Shown one piece after another: positions 35,884 to 45,024 of a stretch of DNA of 64,000 nucleotides. The number at the start of each line of letters is the position of its first letter. Position 1 is the first letter of the stretch. Position numbers and translations under genes: made by a program. Source of the stretch: Fictibacillus terranigra (GTDB taxonomy: Bacteria > Bacillota > Bacilli > Bacillales > Fictibacillaceae); NCBI RefSeq assembly GCF_030412265.1, contig NZ_JAUHLN010000002.1:930001-994000 (forward strand), given 5' to 3'. A model generated the notes under the pieces. That model ran no database searches and was not told where the DNA came from. It worked only from the letters and a program-made list of their open reading frames with translations.

Positions 35884-36888
35884 TTACTGAACGGTCTCAT
35901 ATCGTGCCGTTTCAATATAATTCATCAGCTCTTCAGTCGTGGGCATGGCATCGGAACAGCTATGCCTGGAAATCACAATGGAGGCAGAAGCGCTGCCCAT
36001 TTTCATAGCTTCAGAGACATCTTTTCCATTCATTAATCCATAGATAAAGGCGGATGCATAAGAGTCGCCTGCACCAAATGTTTTAAGCACGGTGGTCGGG
36101 AATATACCGCTTCGGTGTGACTCTCCATCCTTGGTATAGGCGATGGACCCTGCGCCCCCATGTTTGATGACAACCAGTTTGGCACGGCGGGAGAACCATC
36201 TGGCGGCTGTATCCTCATCATAGGATTCCGACGTGCTCAGCAGCTTTTCCATCATGTCAAACTCTTCACGCGTCCCCATAATCACATCGCATTTTTCAGC
36301 GGCAAGGTTGTAATAAACGGCGGTTTCCGCTTCATCTGTCCACGTGTAGGGGCGGTAATCCAGATCAAAAAATACAGTTACATCATGCTTGACGGCATAT
36401 TCCAATGCGAGGAACACCGCTTCCCGTGACGGGCTCTTTGCAAGAGCCGTTCCGGAGACCAGCAAGGCTTTTGACTGTTTGATATAATCCTCATCTACAT
36501 CATAGGGATGGAGATTCAAATCAGCGGCGTTATCACGGTACATGAGAATACTGCAATCATCAGGACTTTTAATTTCCGTAAATGCAAGTCCTGTAACCGC
36601 ACCCTTTTGGTCAACCGATACACCGCTCGTATCAATTTTGTTCTTCTTTAAATAATCGGTAATGAACCGTCCCATCTGATCATTGGAAACTTTCCCGATA
36701 AAACCTGCCTTCTGGCCCAGCCGTGACGATCCAATGGCAATATTCGCAGGAGAGCCGCCGACATACTTGGTGAAGGTGAGAGTTTCTTCCATCGGACGGT
36801 TAATCTCATTGGCATTTAAATCAATGCATAGCCGGCCTATCGCTATAACATCAAGCGGCCGATCTTGTTTAAAGCTAAGAGGATTCAT
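35884..36888 (-). CDS. iolC: 5-dehydro-2-deoxygluconokinase IolC
   Basis: PfkB-family kinase making the 6-phosphate used by IolJ. 334 residues with DVIAIGRLCIDLNANEINRP at the N-terminus, KYVGGSPANIAIGSSRLG, NDQMGRFITDYL, FDLDYRPYTW and the catalytic region TFGAGDSYASAFIYGL. Lies 26 bp downstream of iolG. The product may act as inducer: in B. subtilis the phosphorylated form relieves IolR. Confidence 0.95.
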   Translation of the reverse strand: MNPLSFKQDRPLDVIAIGRLCIDLNANEINRPMEETLTFTKYVGGSPANIAIGSSRLGQKAGFIGKVSNDQMGRFITDYLKKNKIDTSGVSVDQKGAVTGLAFTEIKSPDDCSILMYRDNAADLNLHPYDVDEDYIKQSKALLVSGTALAKSPSREAVFLALEYAVKHDVTVFFDLDYRPYTWTDEAETAVYYNLAAEKCDVIMGTREEFDMMEKLLSTSESYDEDTAARWFSRRAKLVVIKHGGAGSIAYTKDGESHRSGIFPTTVLKTFGAGDSYASAFIYGLMNGKDVSEAMKMGSASASIVISRHSCSDAMPTTEELMNYIETARYETVQ

Positions 36889-36914
36889 ATGGCTTGGCTC
36901 CTTTCTGATTTTTA

Positions 36915-37937
36915 TTAAATAGCGGCTTGTCGGCTCACTTGGTCCAGTAATACCGGCGCTCCGGTTTCTAGGGATTGCTTAGCTGCTTTGGCAATCCGCT
37001 GTGCTTGAAGGCCGTCAAATCCGCTGCAAACGACCGGCTTATCATAAAGAATGGCTTCAGCAAACTCGCTTACTTCATCAATGTAGGCTTGTGTATAGCG
37101 TTCCAGGAAAAAATGCAGCGGTTTGTCTTTTGAAACGGATTCAGCGGTGGATACCTCCACGTTTGTCGGCCGGTTGTTCTCGGCTTGCGCGGCACCTTTG
37201 CTTCCAAACACCTCCAGGCGCTGATCATATCCATATACCGCTTGGCGGCTGTTGTCGATCACTCCCAGTGCTCCATTTGCAAACTTTAGCGATACAATGG
37301 CGGTATCGATGTCACCGGCTTCGCCTATGGACGGATCCACCAAAACAGCTCCATAGGCCGAAACTTCTACAACTTCGCTGCCCATGATATACCGGGCCAT
37401 ATCAAAATCGTGGATCATCATATCCATAAACAGTCCGCCTGATGTTTTTATGTAGTCCACTCCCGGCGGCTGGGGATCACGCGATGTAATACGCAAAACA
37501 TGAGGCGCACCCACTGCTCCGTCCTGGACAAGCGAGCGTATTTTCCTGAAATTTGGATCAAACCGGCGGTTGAATCCGACTTGAAGTTTTACCTTTGCCT
37601 TCTCCGCTGCACTAAGGGCGGCTTCCGTTTCTTTAAGGGAAAAGCTTACTGGTTTTTCACAGAAAATATGTTTTCCTGCGGCAGCCGCTTCCATGATCAT
37701 TCCGGCATGTGTATTGGTCGGAGAACAAATAAAGACTGCATCGATCTCGTGATCATTCAAAATTTGGCGGTAATCTGAGGTTAATACTTTAATTTGTTTG
37801 TCCTTCGCCCATAATTCAAGGTGGTCCACTACTATATCTGACACACTCTTCACCTGAATTTCAGGAACCAGCCTTAAGTTATCCACATGCAATTTGCCAA
37901 TTCTTCCTGCACCAATTACTCCTACATTCAAACTCAT
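36915..37937 (-). CDS. iolG: Inositol 2-dehydrogenase IolG
   Basis: NAD-dependent oxidation of myo-inositol to 2-keto-myo-inositol. 340 residues of the Gfo/Idh/MocA family: VGVIGAGRIGKLHVDNL, AVFICSPTNTH, EKPVSF with catalytic Lys, GFNRRFDPNF, TSGGLFMDMMIHDFDMARY containing the catalytic Asp/His. First gene of the catabolic unit, behind AAGGAGGAGG and two AAGCGCTT palindromes. Confidence 0.93.
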   Translation of the reverse strand: MSLNVGVIGAGRIGKLHVDNLRLVPEIQVKSVSDIVVDHLELWAKDKQIKVLTSDYRQILNDHEIDAVFICSPTNTHAGMIMEAAAAGKHIFCEKPVSFSLKETEAALSAAEKAKVKLQVGFNRRFDPNFRKIRSLVQDGAVGAPHVLRITSRDPQPPGVDYIKTSGGLFMDMMIHDFDMARYIMGSEVVEVSAYGAVLVDPSIGEAGDIDTAIVSLKFANGALGVIDNSRQAVYGYDQRLEVFGSKGAAQAENNRPTNVEVSTAESVSKDKPLHFFLERYTQAYIDEVSEFAEAILYDKPVVCSGFDGLQAQRIAKAAKQSLETGAPVLLDQVSRQAAI

Positions 37938-37972
37938 GTTTCTCCTCCTCCTTAAGCAGTTTCCATTTTTGA

Positions 37973-37986
37973 GTTAAGCGCTTACC
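37973..37986. promoter_or_regulatory. LacI-type operator upstream of iolG (site 1)
   Basis: GTTAAGCGCTTACC, centred on GC. One of five similar palindromes in this locus. It lies ~36 bp upstream of iolG. Confidence 0.65.
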
Positions 37987-38040
37987 TTAAACTTTAATTA
38001 CACCTGGTAATTTATACCACAATAAAAAAGTTATTATTTT

Positions 38041-38057
38041 AGTTAAGCGCTTAACTT
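38041..38057. promoter_or_regulatory. LacI-type operator upstream of iolG (site 2)
   Basis: GTTAAGCGCTTAAC is a perfect 14-bp palindrome, about 70 bp from site 1, allowing looping between two sites. Confidence 0.65.
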
Positions 38058-38071
38058 AAAGCCTAATAAAA

Positions 38072-38095
38072 GTGCCGATTAATGTACCGGCCTTT
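38072..38095 (-). terminator. Weak terminator after the LacI-family gene
   Basis: Minus-strand GCCG and CGGC enclose GTACATTAAT and are followed by ACTTTTATT. The stem is short. Confidence 0.4.
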
Positions 38096-39103
38096 TTATA
38101 CATCCCTTACGTCAATAACCGATTCACGCTCAATTAATCTCGGTGTCAATAAAATTCGATGTCCTTGCAAATCCGGCTGTTCTATAGATTTCAGCAGCTG
38201 CTGAATGGAATAACGGGCCAGATCCGAAATGGGCTGGGCGATCGTAGTCAACCCAGGGTCTGCAATTTCGGCATGAACGGTATTATCAAAACCGATCACA
38301 GAAATATCATATGGAATGGAAACATTCGCTTTGCGCGCTTCATTCATGAATACGGCTGCGATTAGATCGGTTGAAGCAAAAACGGCAGTGGGCTTTTCCT
38401 CCATCTGAAGAATTTTGCTGGCCGCTTGTTTTGCATTCTCAATTTTTGATACCGCATCAATCACGGACGAGCCTTCCAATTCGATCCCCTGATCATGAAG
38501 TGCCTGTTTAAATCCTTTTAGCCGAAGCAGGCCGCTTGCTCTATTCAGCTCTGTAATGACTGCCATTCTGCGATGCCCTTTAGCCAGCAAGTAGCTTCCT
38601 GCAAGGTATCCGCCTCTCATGTCATCCGTGCTTACCACCTGGGCAGACAAAGCCATATGGTCAATCGAAAACATGACATGAGGGACCTTACGGTTCTGCA
38701 GCCTTTGAAATGCACTTAAGTCTTTAGGCTCGGTGGCAATAATAATGCCGTCCACCTGTTTTTTTAACAGCAGTTCGAGATATTCTTGTTCCCGTTCCAT
38801 TTGGTAATCTGTACTGCATAAAATAATTGAATAGCCAATTTCGCGTGCATTATTTTCAAGCGCTCGGGCTACCTCAGCAAAAAATGGATTGGCAATATCA
38901 GGGACAAGCACACCAATCGTATATGTTCTTTTTCCGGTAAGCGCAGCAGCCAGACTGCTGGGCTGATATTCAAGCTGCCGCATGATATCAAACACTTTTT
39001 TCTTCGTCTTGCTACTGATATGCCCGGTATTATTTACTACTTTGGAAACCGTAGCTATTGATACACCCGCCTTTTCGGCTACATCATAAATGGTAGGCTT
39101 CAT
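38096..39103 (-). CDS. LacI-family transcriptional regulator
   Basis: 335 residues. The HTH (TIYDVAEKAGVSIATVSKVVNNTGHISS) is followed by the hinge helix (PSSLAAALTGKRTYTIGVLVPD), then a periplasmic-binding-like effector domain. It lies between the importer and the catabolic genes. B. subtilis uses a DeoR-type IolR instead, so this locus has a different control logic. Five AAGCGCTT-centred palindromes at the locus's transcription units are its likely operators; such palindromes are typical of LacI proteins. Confidence 0.92.
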   Translation of the reverse strand: MKPTIYDVAEKAGVSIATVSKVVNNTGHISSKTKKKVFDIMRQLEYQPSSLAAALTGKRTYTIGVLVPDIANPFFAEVARALENNAREIGYSIILCSTDYQMEREQEYLELLLKKQVDGIIIATEPKDLSAFQRLQNRKVPHVMFSIDHMALSAQVVSTDDMRGGYLAGSYLLAKGHRRMAVITELNRASGLLRLKGFKQALHDQGIELEGSSVIDAVSKIENAKQAASKILQMEEKPTAVFASTDLIAAVFMNEARKANVSIPYDISVIGFDNTVHAEIADPGLTTIAQPISDLARYSIQQLLKSIEQPDLQGHRILLTPRLIERESVIDVRDV

Positions 39104-39177
39104 GTTGGTTTTAACTCCTCAAAACTTTCCTTTTCACTATTCTATCATGCCAGAAAAACACGGGTTAGTTTCGGTTT

Positions 39178-40143
39178 TTATTTTGAAATCTTCTTCAAGA
39201 ATTCCAGTTTTTCTTCTGCATTGTCTTTTGTAATTATATCAATCCCGCTGTCGATGCGGTTCTTAACTTTTTTCCCTTTAATGGCTTTCAAGGCATTCTC
39301 AACCCCTTTGTAGCCCATGTTATACGGGCTTTGGGCAATTGTTCCTGCAAGGCCGCCGTCTAAAATGGATTTTACCGCTTCCTCTGTTCCGTCCGTCCCA
39401 ATGATTTTTACATCCAGATTCTTGGCTTTTACAGCGCGAAGCGCACCAAGGGCCATATCGTCATTTGCGGAGAACACACCTTTAACATCCTCATTTTTTT
39501 CCAGGATATTCTCCATTACAGACATTGCCTTTGTTTTATCGCTGTCAGCAGGCTGTTTGGATACCACTTCCATTCCTGCTTTTTTAAGAGCTTCCTCTGC
39601 CCCTTTAATCCGTTCGTCCGTGGCCGGGTTTCCAAGAGCGCCCTGGATCAGCACGACTTTATCCCCTTTTTTGAGCATGGAAGCCAGCAATTTACCGCCT
39701 TCTTGTCCCGCGGTAAAGTTTTCTGTTCCGATAAATGTTGTCTTCCCTTTAAAATCTGCATTTGAATCAATCAGTAGAACCGGCACTTTGGATTTAACGG
39801 CATTTTCCAGGGACGGCGCAACCGTTTCAGGCTGTGACGGTGCAACAACAATGGCTCCCGGAGACTGGCTTAACTGGTCTTCAATCATGTTCACCTGCTG
39901 CATGACTTCCGATTCCGCGTTGGGACCTACTACATTAACATTGACACCATGCTTTTTACCTGCAGCTTTCGCCCCCGCCTCGACATATTTCCAATAAGGG
40001 CTGGATAACGTTTTCAAAACAACGGAAACATTTTCATCTCCTCCCCCTGAACCGTTTGCTTTATCGCCGCTGCAGCCAGCAGTCAGTGCCATGCAAGAAA
40101 CAGCTACTGCTGCACCAAACAGTTTAAACTTTTTACTTATCAT
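39178..40143 (-). CDS. Sugar/inositol-binding lipoprotein (RbsB type)
   Basis: About 321 residues from the ATG at 40143 (GGGGGAATTCAATC ahead); a longer frame lacks a good site. A lipoprotein signal ends at LTAGC. The mature part is a pentose/inositol-type periplasmic-binding protein: VSVVLKTLSSPYWKYVEAGAK, PGAIVVAPSQPE, VPVLLIDSNADF, DERIKGAEEAL and VFSANDDMALGALRA. Neighbours suggest inositol (myo- or scyllo-) as ligand. Confidence 0.88.
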   Translation of the reverse strand: MISKKFKLFGAAVAVSCMALTAGCSGDKANGSGGGDENVSVVLKTLSSPYWKYVEAGAKAAGKKHGVNVNVVGPNAESEVMQQVNMIEDQLSQSPGAIVVAPSQPETVAPSLENAVKSKVPVLLIDSNADFKGKTTFIGTENFTAGQEGGKLLASMLKKGDKVVLIQGALGNPATDERIKGAEEALKKAGMEVVSKQPADSDKTKAMSVMENILEKNEDVKGVFSANDDMALGALRAVKAKNLDVKIIGTDGTEEAVKSILDGGLAGTIAQSPYNMGYKGVENALKAIKGKKVKNRIDSGIDIITKDNAEEKLEFLKKISK

Positions 40144-40184
40144 GATTGAATTCCCCCATTTTTTGATTTTCAAAGTCTTCCATC

Positions 40185-41180
40185 CTACTTCTTTTTGTTT
40201 TTGCGCTGGCGAAGAACGTCTACATAAACAGCCGCGATAATAACCGCACCAATTATTGTCATCTGGAAATCGGCGGATACGTTCAGCAAGTTAAGCCCGT
40301 TTCTCAGCACGGCGATAATGAGAGCACCAATTAATGTACCCCATACAGTACCTACGCCCCCCAGGAAGCTAGCTCCACCGATAATGACGGCAGCTATGGC
40401 ATCAAGTTCGTAGGAAAGTCCTGCAAGCGGGAAGGCAGAGTTAACACGGCCAACCATGACGAGGCCTGCAAGCCCTGCCATCAAACCACTGATCGTATAA
40501 ACAATAATCAGTACCCGATCCACATTGATCCCAGAAAGGCGGGCCGCTTCAGGATTTCCACCAATCGCATAGATATAGCGCCCGGTTTGTGTTCTTGTTA
40601 AAAAAATATGGAAGATGACATACACTGCAATGACGAGTATAAAACTCACAGGGATAGGACCAACAAATTCTCTTCCCATAAATTGAATCATGTACGGAAA
40701 GCCAGCAATCGGTGCAGCCGCTGTAATGATCAGCGCGATCCCGCGGGCAATGTTCATCGTTCCCAAAGTTGAAATGAACGGATGCGGAAGACGAAGTTTG
40801 GTTAATAATATTCCGTTAAACCAGCCGAACCCCGAACCCACGCCAAGACAGACGAGAATCCCGATAAAAGGATTGCTGCCCATGTTCACTGTGGTAACAC
40901 CCATGAGCATCACTGAGATAGCCAGTACTGAACCAACAGACAAGTCGATCCCTGCGGTTAAAATCGGAAGCAGCATTCCGATGGCCAGCAGCGAATTGAT
41001 CGAGGACTGGCGTGCAATGTTCATCACATTGTTTACCGTCAGGAACCTGTCAGACAATACTGTTAAGACGACTACCAATAAGACGAGGCCAATCAGCGGC
41101 GCGAACTTGCTTAGTATATTTTTGATCGTTAGGTTCTTTTTTACTGTACCATTTTCCTTTTGAACAACGATTTCACTCAT
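40185..41180 (-). CDS. ABC transporter permease (RbsC type)
   Basis: 331 residues with about 8-10 membrane helices. Typical CUT2 permease patterns: SINSLLAIGMLLPILTAGIDLSVGS, LVCLGVGSGFGWFNGILL, HPFISTLGTMNIARG, YAIGGNPEAARLSGI and VIIGGASFLGGVGTVWGTL. Starts 4 bp after the ATPase gene. Forms the inositol importer channel. Confidence 0.92.
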   Translation of the reverse strand: MSEIVVQKENGTVKKNLTIKNILSKFAPLIGLVLLVVVLTVLSDRFLTVNNVMNIARQSSINSLLAIGMLLPILTAGIDLSVGSVLAISVMLMGVTTVNMGSNPFIGILVCLGVGSGFGWFNGILLTKLRLPHPFISTLGTMNIARGIALIITAAAPIAGFPYMIQFMGREFVGPIPVSFILVIAVYVIFHIFLTRTQTGRYIYAIGGNPEAARLSGINVDRVLIIVYTISGLMAGLAGLVMVGRVNSAFPLAGLSYELDAIAAVIIGGASFLGGVGTVWGTLIGALIIAVLRNGLNLLNVSADFQMTIIGAVIIAAVYVDVLRQRKNKKK

Positions 41181-41184
41181 ATTT

Positions 41185-42693
41185 TCACCCTCCTGTAGCC
41201 GCTTTCATAATTTTCTCCTGAGAGGCATCTTCAATTTTAAAATTAGCGGTAAATTTCCCCTCACTCATGACAAGCACACGGTCGCACATTCCGAGAATCT
41301 CTGGCAGCTCTGACGAAATCATAATGACAATCGCTCCGTTTTCAACAAGGCGGTTCATTAAGCGGTATACCTCCACCTTTGCCCCTACGTCAATTCCTCT
41401 TGTCGGTTCATCAAAGATGAAAACTTTTGCTTGGGTGCACAGCCATTTGGCAATGACGATCTTCTGCTGGTTCCCGCCGCTTAAGTTGCGGGCATTCAAT
41501 TCCAGGTTATTCGGCCGAACCTTCAGTTCATTAATATAATTTTCCGATTCCTCACGTATGGCATTCAAATCAATCAATCTGGATTTACCAGTAAATTTCT
41601 TCATGTTTGCCATAACGATATTGAAGTCCAGCTTTTGATCAAGAAGAAGCCCTTCCCCTTTCCTGTCCTCTGTGATAAAAGCAATCCCGGAATTAATGGC
41701 ATCCCTTGGAGACTTGATCTTTACTTCTTTCCCATCAATAAAGATCTTGCCATTCTTGCTTGAATCCGCTCCGAAAATGGCTCTTGCAAGCTCCGTACGC
41801 CCGGCGCCAACCAGGCCTGAAATACCTATGATCTCGCCATACCGGACAGAAAATTCGACAGGTTCCTGAGTCCCTTCCACCTCAAGGCCCTCGACCCTGA
41901 ACCCTTCTTTGCCAAGTGTAAAGTTTTGTTTGGGGAATTTTTCATCCAAAGAACGTCCAACCATCAATTCTATCCAGTAATCCGTTTCTGTTGTTCTCAC
42001 TTGTAATGTATCAATCTTGAAGCCATCTCTTAGAATGGTAATCCGATCGCCCAGCCTTCTGATCTCTTCCAACCGGTGGGAAATGAAAACAATAGCAATC
42101 CCTTTCGCCTTCAGAGACTCCACACATTTATACAGCTGGTCTACTTCCTGGGCACTGAGGCTGGAAGTAGGCTCGTCCATAATAATCAGTTTGGCATCCA
42201 AAGCAAGCGCTTTGGCTACTTCAACGAGCTGCTGCTGGCCGATCCCCAGTCTCGAAACCTGCATATCTGCAATATTAGGGTTTTGGCCGAGCATCTTTAA
42301 GCAACGCTTCGCTTCCTCATGCATGGCGTTGTGATCAAGCAAAGATCGTTTTCCACTGCGCTTTAATTCCCTGCCAAGAAAAATATTTTCATAAACTTTG
42401 AGCTGGGGAATGAGGTTCAGCTCCTGATAGATGGTCGCAATCCCTATATTCATGGCATCAACGGGAGTATTAAGGTCTACCATTCTACCTTCCCAGTAAA
42501 TCTCCCCTGCATCTTTCTGATAGGCTCCAGTTAATATTTTAATAAGTGTAGATTTTCCGGCCCCATTTTCACCGAGCAGAACATGGACTTCCCCCGCTTT
42601 TACATCAAAATCAATCCCTTTGAGCACATGGTTTTGATCGAAACTCTTTTTAATTCCCCTGATCTCGAGAAGACTTTTTGTTTCAACGTCCAT
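41185..42693 (-). CDS. Sugar ABC transporter ATPase (RbsA type)
   Basis: A double-NBD ATPase of the CUT2 family, ~502 residues from the ATG at 42693 (AAAGGGG ahead). First half: Walker A GENGAGKSTLIK, ABC signature VSRLGIGQQQ, Walker B LIIMDEPTSSLS. Second half: degenerate Walker A (GLVGAGRTELARAIFG), signature NLSGGNQQK and Walker B VFIFDEPTRGIDVG. Energises the inositol importer. An AAGCGCTT palindrome sits ~40 bp upstream, so this gene can begin its own transcript. Confidence 0.93.
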   Translation of the reverse strand: MDVETKSLLEIRGIKKSFDQNHVLKGIDFDVKAGEVHVLLGENGAGKSTLIKILTGAYQKDAGEIYWEGRMVDLNTPVDAMNIGIATIYQELNLIPQLKVYENIFLGRELKRSGKRSLLDHNAMHEEAKRCLKMLGQNPNIADMQVSRLGIGQQQLVEVAKALALDAKLIIMDEPTSSLSAQEVDQLYKCVESLKAKGIAIVFISHRLEEIRRLGDRITILRDGFKIDTLQVRTTETDYWIELMVGRSLDEKFPKQNFTLGKEGFRVEGLEVEGTQEPVEFSVRYGEIIGISGLVGAGRTELARAIFGADSSKNGKIFIDGKEVKIKSPRDAINSGIAFITEDRKGEGLLLDQKLDFNIVMANMKKFTGKSRLIDLNAIREESENYINELKVRPNNLELNARNLSGGNQQKIVIAKWLCTQAKVFIFDEPTRGIDVGAKVEVYRLMNRLVENGAIVIMISSELPEILGMCDRVLVMSEGKFTANFKIEDASQEKIMKAATGG

Positions 42694-42729
42694 ATCCAAG
42701 CCCCTTTCTTTTTAAACGTCCACCAAACG

Positions 42730-42747
42730 AAGGAAAGCGCTTACCTT
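42730..42747. promoter_or_regulatory. LacI-type operator upstream of the importer (site 3)
   Basis: GGAAAGCGCTTACC within AAGGAAAGCGCTTACCTT, between the oxidoreductase and ATPase genes. Confidence 0.6.
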
Positions 42748-42760
42748 TAATGCCTAAAAA

Positions 42761-43753
42761 TTACCCAACGTTCACCAATATCGAATTATTCTCCAGTGAT
42801 TCATAGCTTTTTTCCAGATAGCGAGCCATGTCCACTGAATGAGCCGCATTATAGGCCGGCTGTTTATTCTTGAGGATGCATTCATGAAAATGCTCGACTT
42901 GGTTTAAATATTGGTCATCCGAATGTCTTTCCAGCAATATTACATGATAATTGCTGTCCCTTACCGTTACCTTCCCAAACCCATCACTGGATTCATCCGG
43001 ACGGAAGGAGGAATCCACTGTTATGGAGCCCTTAGAACCGATAATTTCATAACGGTTAATGAATGGCATCTCCATTGATGCAAAGATCTCAGCTGTCCGC
43101 CCATTTTCATCAGCCATTACACAGGTGGACGTAATATCAACTCCATACTTTGAAGGAATTCGTGCCGTCATGGAGAGGTTTGCCGGTCTAAAGCCAACGA
43201 TCTGGGTTACCGCATGAATTCCATAACAACCTACATCCCGCATCGCCCCTCCACCAAGTTCCCTGGATAGGCGGATGTCCTCATCGTTATCAAGCATCCA
43301 GGAAAAATGGGCTTTTACATGGCGCCATTCACCGATTACTTCTGATTCAAGAAGCTCTTTTACTCTTTCATGCTGTTTATGAAACTGATACATGAAAGCT
43401 TCCATAAAGACAACATCATTTTTATCGGCCGCCTCTTTAATGGCAACCATCTCAGCCTCTGTCAATGCCGCTGGTTTCTCCAGAAGAACATGCTTTCCAT
43501 GATTCATCGCCTTCACTGCCCATTCTGCATGGAGAGCATTAGGTAGCGGTATATATACAGCATCTATGTATGGAACCTTTAAGAGTGCATCATACCTTTC
43601 GTAGATTTCAGGGACTTGAAAACGTTCTGCTTTCCCTTTGTTTTTGGAAGCAACTGCAGTCACAAATCCATGGCCTGAACGTCTGAGGGCTGGAACAAGC
43701 TGATCATAAGCAATATTGGCTCCACTCAGAATTCCCCATTTAATCTGCGTCAT
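42761..43753 (-). CDS. Gfo/Idh/MocA-family oxidoreductase
   Basis: 330 residues: IKWGILSGANIAYDQLVPAL at the N-terminus (a degenerate nucleotide-binding loop), AVYIPLPNALHAEWA, LLEKPAALTEAE with catalytic Lys, FMYQFHKQHERVKEL, GGGAMRDVGCYGIHAV. The pattern YIPLPNxLH and GGGAxxDVGCY is that of the dimeric-dihydrodiol/xylose dehydrogenase-like branch. It overlaps the upstream paralogue by 14 bp. An inositol stereoisomer or glycosylated inositol is a plausible substrate. Confidence 0.88.
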   Translation of the reverse strand: MTQIKWGILSGANIAYDQLVPALRRSGHGFVTAVASKNKGKAERFQVPEIYERYDALLKVPYIDAVYIPLPNALHAEWAVKAMNHGKHVLLEKPAALTEAEMVAIKEAADKNDVVFMEAFMYQFHKQHERVKELLESEVIGEWRHVKAHFSWMLDNDEDIRLSRELGGGAMRDVGCYGIHAVTQIVGFRPANLSMTARIPSKYGVDITSTCVMADENGRTAEIFASMEMPFINRYEIIGSKGSITVDSSFRPDESSDGFGKVTVRDSNYHVILLERHSDDQYLNQVEHFHECILKNKQPAYNAAHSVDMARYLEKSYESLENNSILVNVG

Positions 43754-44843
43754 AAATAGTTGATTCTCCTCTCATCAGCGAACCAAAGGCAGGGGCTGTA
43801 ACAGGATACTGGACTGTTTTAAGCTCCCCCGTTTCAAAGGCTTCTTTGCATGCGTAGCCCAAACAAGTAGAAAGAACGCCATCTTCAACAGTAACTTCAG
43901 GCTGCCTGTTTTCCAGAATGCAGGATATAAACTCTTCCGCTTCACTTAAATAGGCCTGTTCAAAACGTTCAAGGAAGCCGTCTGAACATTCATTTACCGC
44001 TCCGCTTTCGTCAAAGACCGTAACCCTGTTCTTTTCAGGAACCGTCCCGATTCTCAAACTGCCTTTTGTACCGATAATTTCAGTTTCAATATGGTAACCA
44101 TGCGCACAATTCCGGCTGGCAACAAAAATGCCCATTTTATTATTTTCAAATTTAACGAGAGCTGCTCCCGTTTCTGCATCATTCAGCTCTTCAAATTCTG
44201 TATAGGCATAATTCCCACCGATCGCCCACACCTGCCGGGCCTCCGCATTCAGAAACCAACGTGCCAGATCCAAATCATGAACGGCCATGTCCAGGAATAA
44301 ACCGCCGCTGTAATTCTTTTTGGCAAACTTCATAAATCCGTCCATCGCCTTTGCGGGATCAAGCCCATAACAGCGGATTAAAACAGGCTCGCCAATCTTG
44401 CCTTCCTCTATCTTCTTTTTCGCATAAGCATAGGAATGGTCGTATCTCCTCATAAAACCGAGCATAAACACCTTTTCTTTATTTCTGTTTACCGCTTTCT
44501 GAACCCGAATCGCTTCCTCCAAGTATAAACCAAGTGGTTTTTCACTGAACACGTGAAAACCGGCGTGTAATGCTTTTTCAATTTGCTCACAGTGAAAACC
44601 GGACGGAGTTGCAATGAAAATGGCATCCAGTTCTTTATTAGCCAGCATCTCATCGTAATCTGTGTAAGCATATGGAACATTCCACTCTTTTTTCACCTGT
44701 TCCACGGCTTCAGAGTCTATGCTGCAAACAGCGGCCAACTCACAAAAAGGAATCCGGAATGCCAAGTTTTCCGCATGCTGCCTGCCCAGCCTGCCCAGTC
44801 CGACAATCCCCACTTTAACTATTGTTTTATGCAAGAGCTTCAC
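43740..44843 (-). CDS. Gfo/Idh/MocA-family dehydrogenase, inositol dehydrogenase-like
   Basis: 367 residues: VGIVGLGRLGRQHAENLAFR, AIFIATPSGFH, SEKPLGLYLEEAI, GFMRRYDHSYAYAKKKIEEG, GGLFLDMAVHDLDLARWFL with the catalytic Asp/His. Close in pattern to IolG/IolX-type enzymes. First gene of the whole inositol locus, with two palindromic operators upstream. A scyllo-inositol dehydrogenase role (IolX-like) is a reasonable guess. Confidence 0.88.
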   Translation of the reverse strand: MKLLHKTIVKVGIVGLGRLGRQHAENLAFRIPFCELAAVCSIDSEAVEQVKKEWNVPYAYTDYDEMLANKELDAIFIATPSGFHCEQIEKALHAGFHVFSEKPLGLYLEEAIRVQKAVNRNKEKVFMLGFMRRYDHSYAYAKKKIEEGKIGEPVLIRCYGLDPAKAMDGFMKFAKKNYSGGLFLDMAVHDLDLARWFLNAEARQVWAIGGNYAYTEFEELNDAETGAALVKFENNKMGIFVASRNCAHGYHIETEIIGTKGSLRIGTVPEKNRVTVFDESGAVNECSDGFLERFEQAYLSEAEEFISCILENRQPEVTVEDGVLSTCLGYACKEAFETGELKTVQYPVTAPAFGSLMRGESTIYDAD

Positions 44844-44856
44844 CTCACTTCAAATA

Positions 44857-44871
44857 ATTAAGCGCTTTCCT
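44857..44871. promoter_or_regulatory. LacI-type operator (site 4)
   Basis: ATTAAGCGCTTTCC just upstream of the first gene of the locus. Confidence 0.6.
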
Positions 44872-44955
44872 AAAATAAAAAAGTATCTATTCCTAAACGG
44901 ACAATAAAACTATGCAATTAAAAACTATTTTTGCACTAGTTGTAGGAAGTAAGAT

Positions 44956-44973
44956 AGGAAAGCGCTTTCTTTT
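44956..44973. promoter_or_regulatory. LacI-type operator (site 5)
   Basis: AGGAAAGCGCTTTCTT, ~100 bp from site 4. It also resembles a catabolite-responsive element but lacks the outer TG...CA. Confidence 0.6.
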
Positions 44974-45024
44974 TTACTTATTATACTTTTCTGACTATTT
45001 ATGAGTCAATATAAATTTTTGAAT

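Noticed and set aside
42730-44973. AAGCGCTT palindromes as CcpA (cre) sites
   Set aside because: They lack the outer TG...CA of cre and vary in the flanks in a way that fits a dedicated LacI protein, although double use of site 5 is possible.
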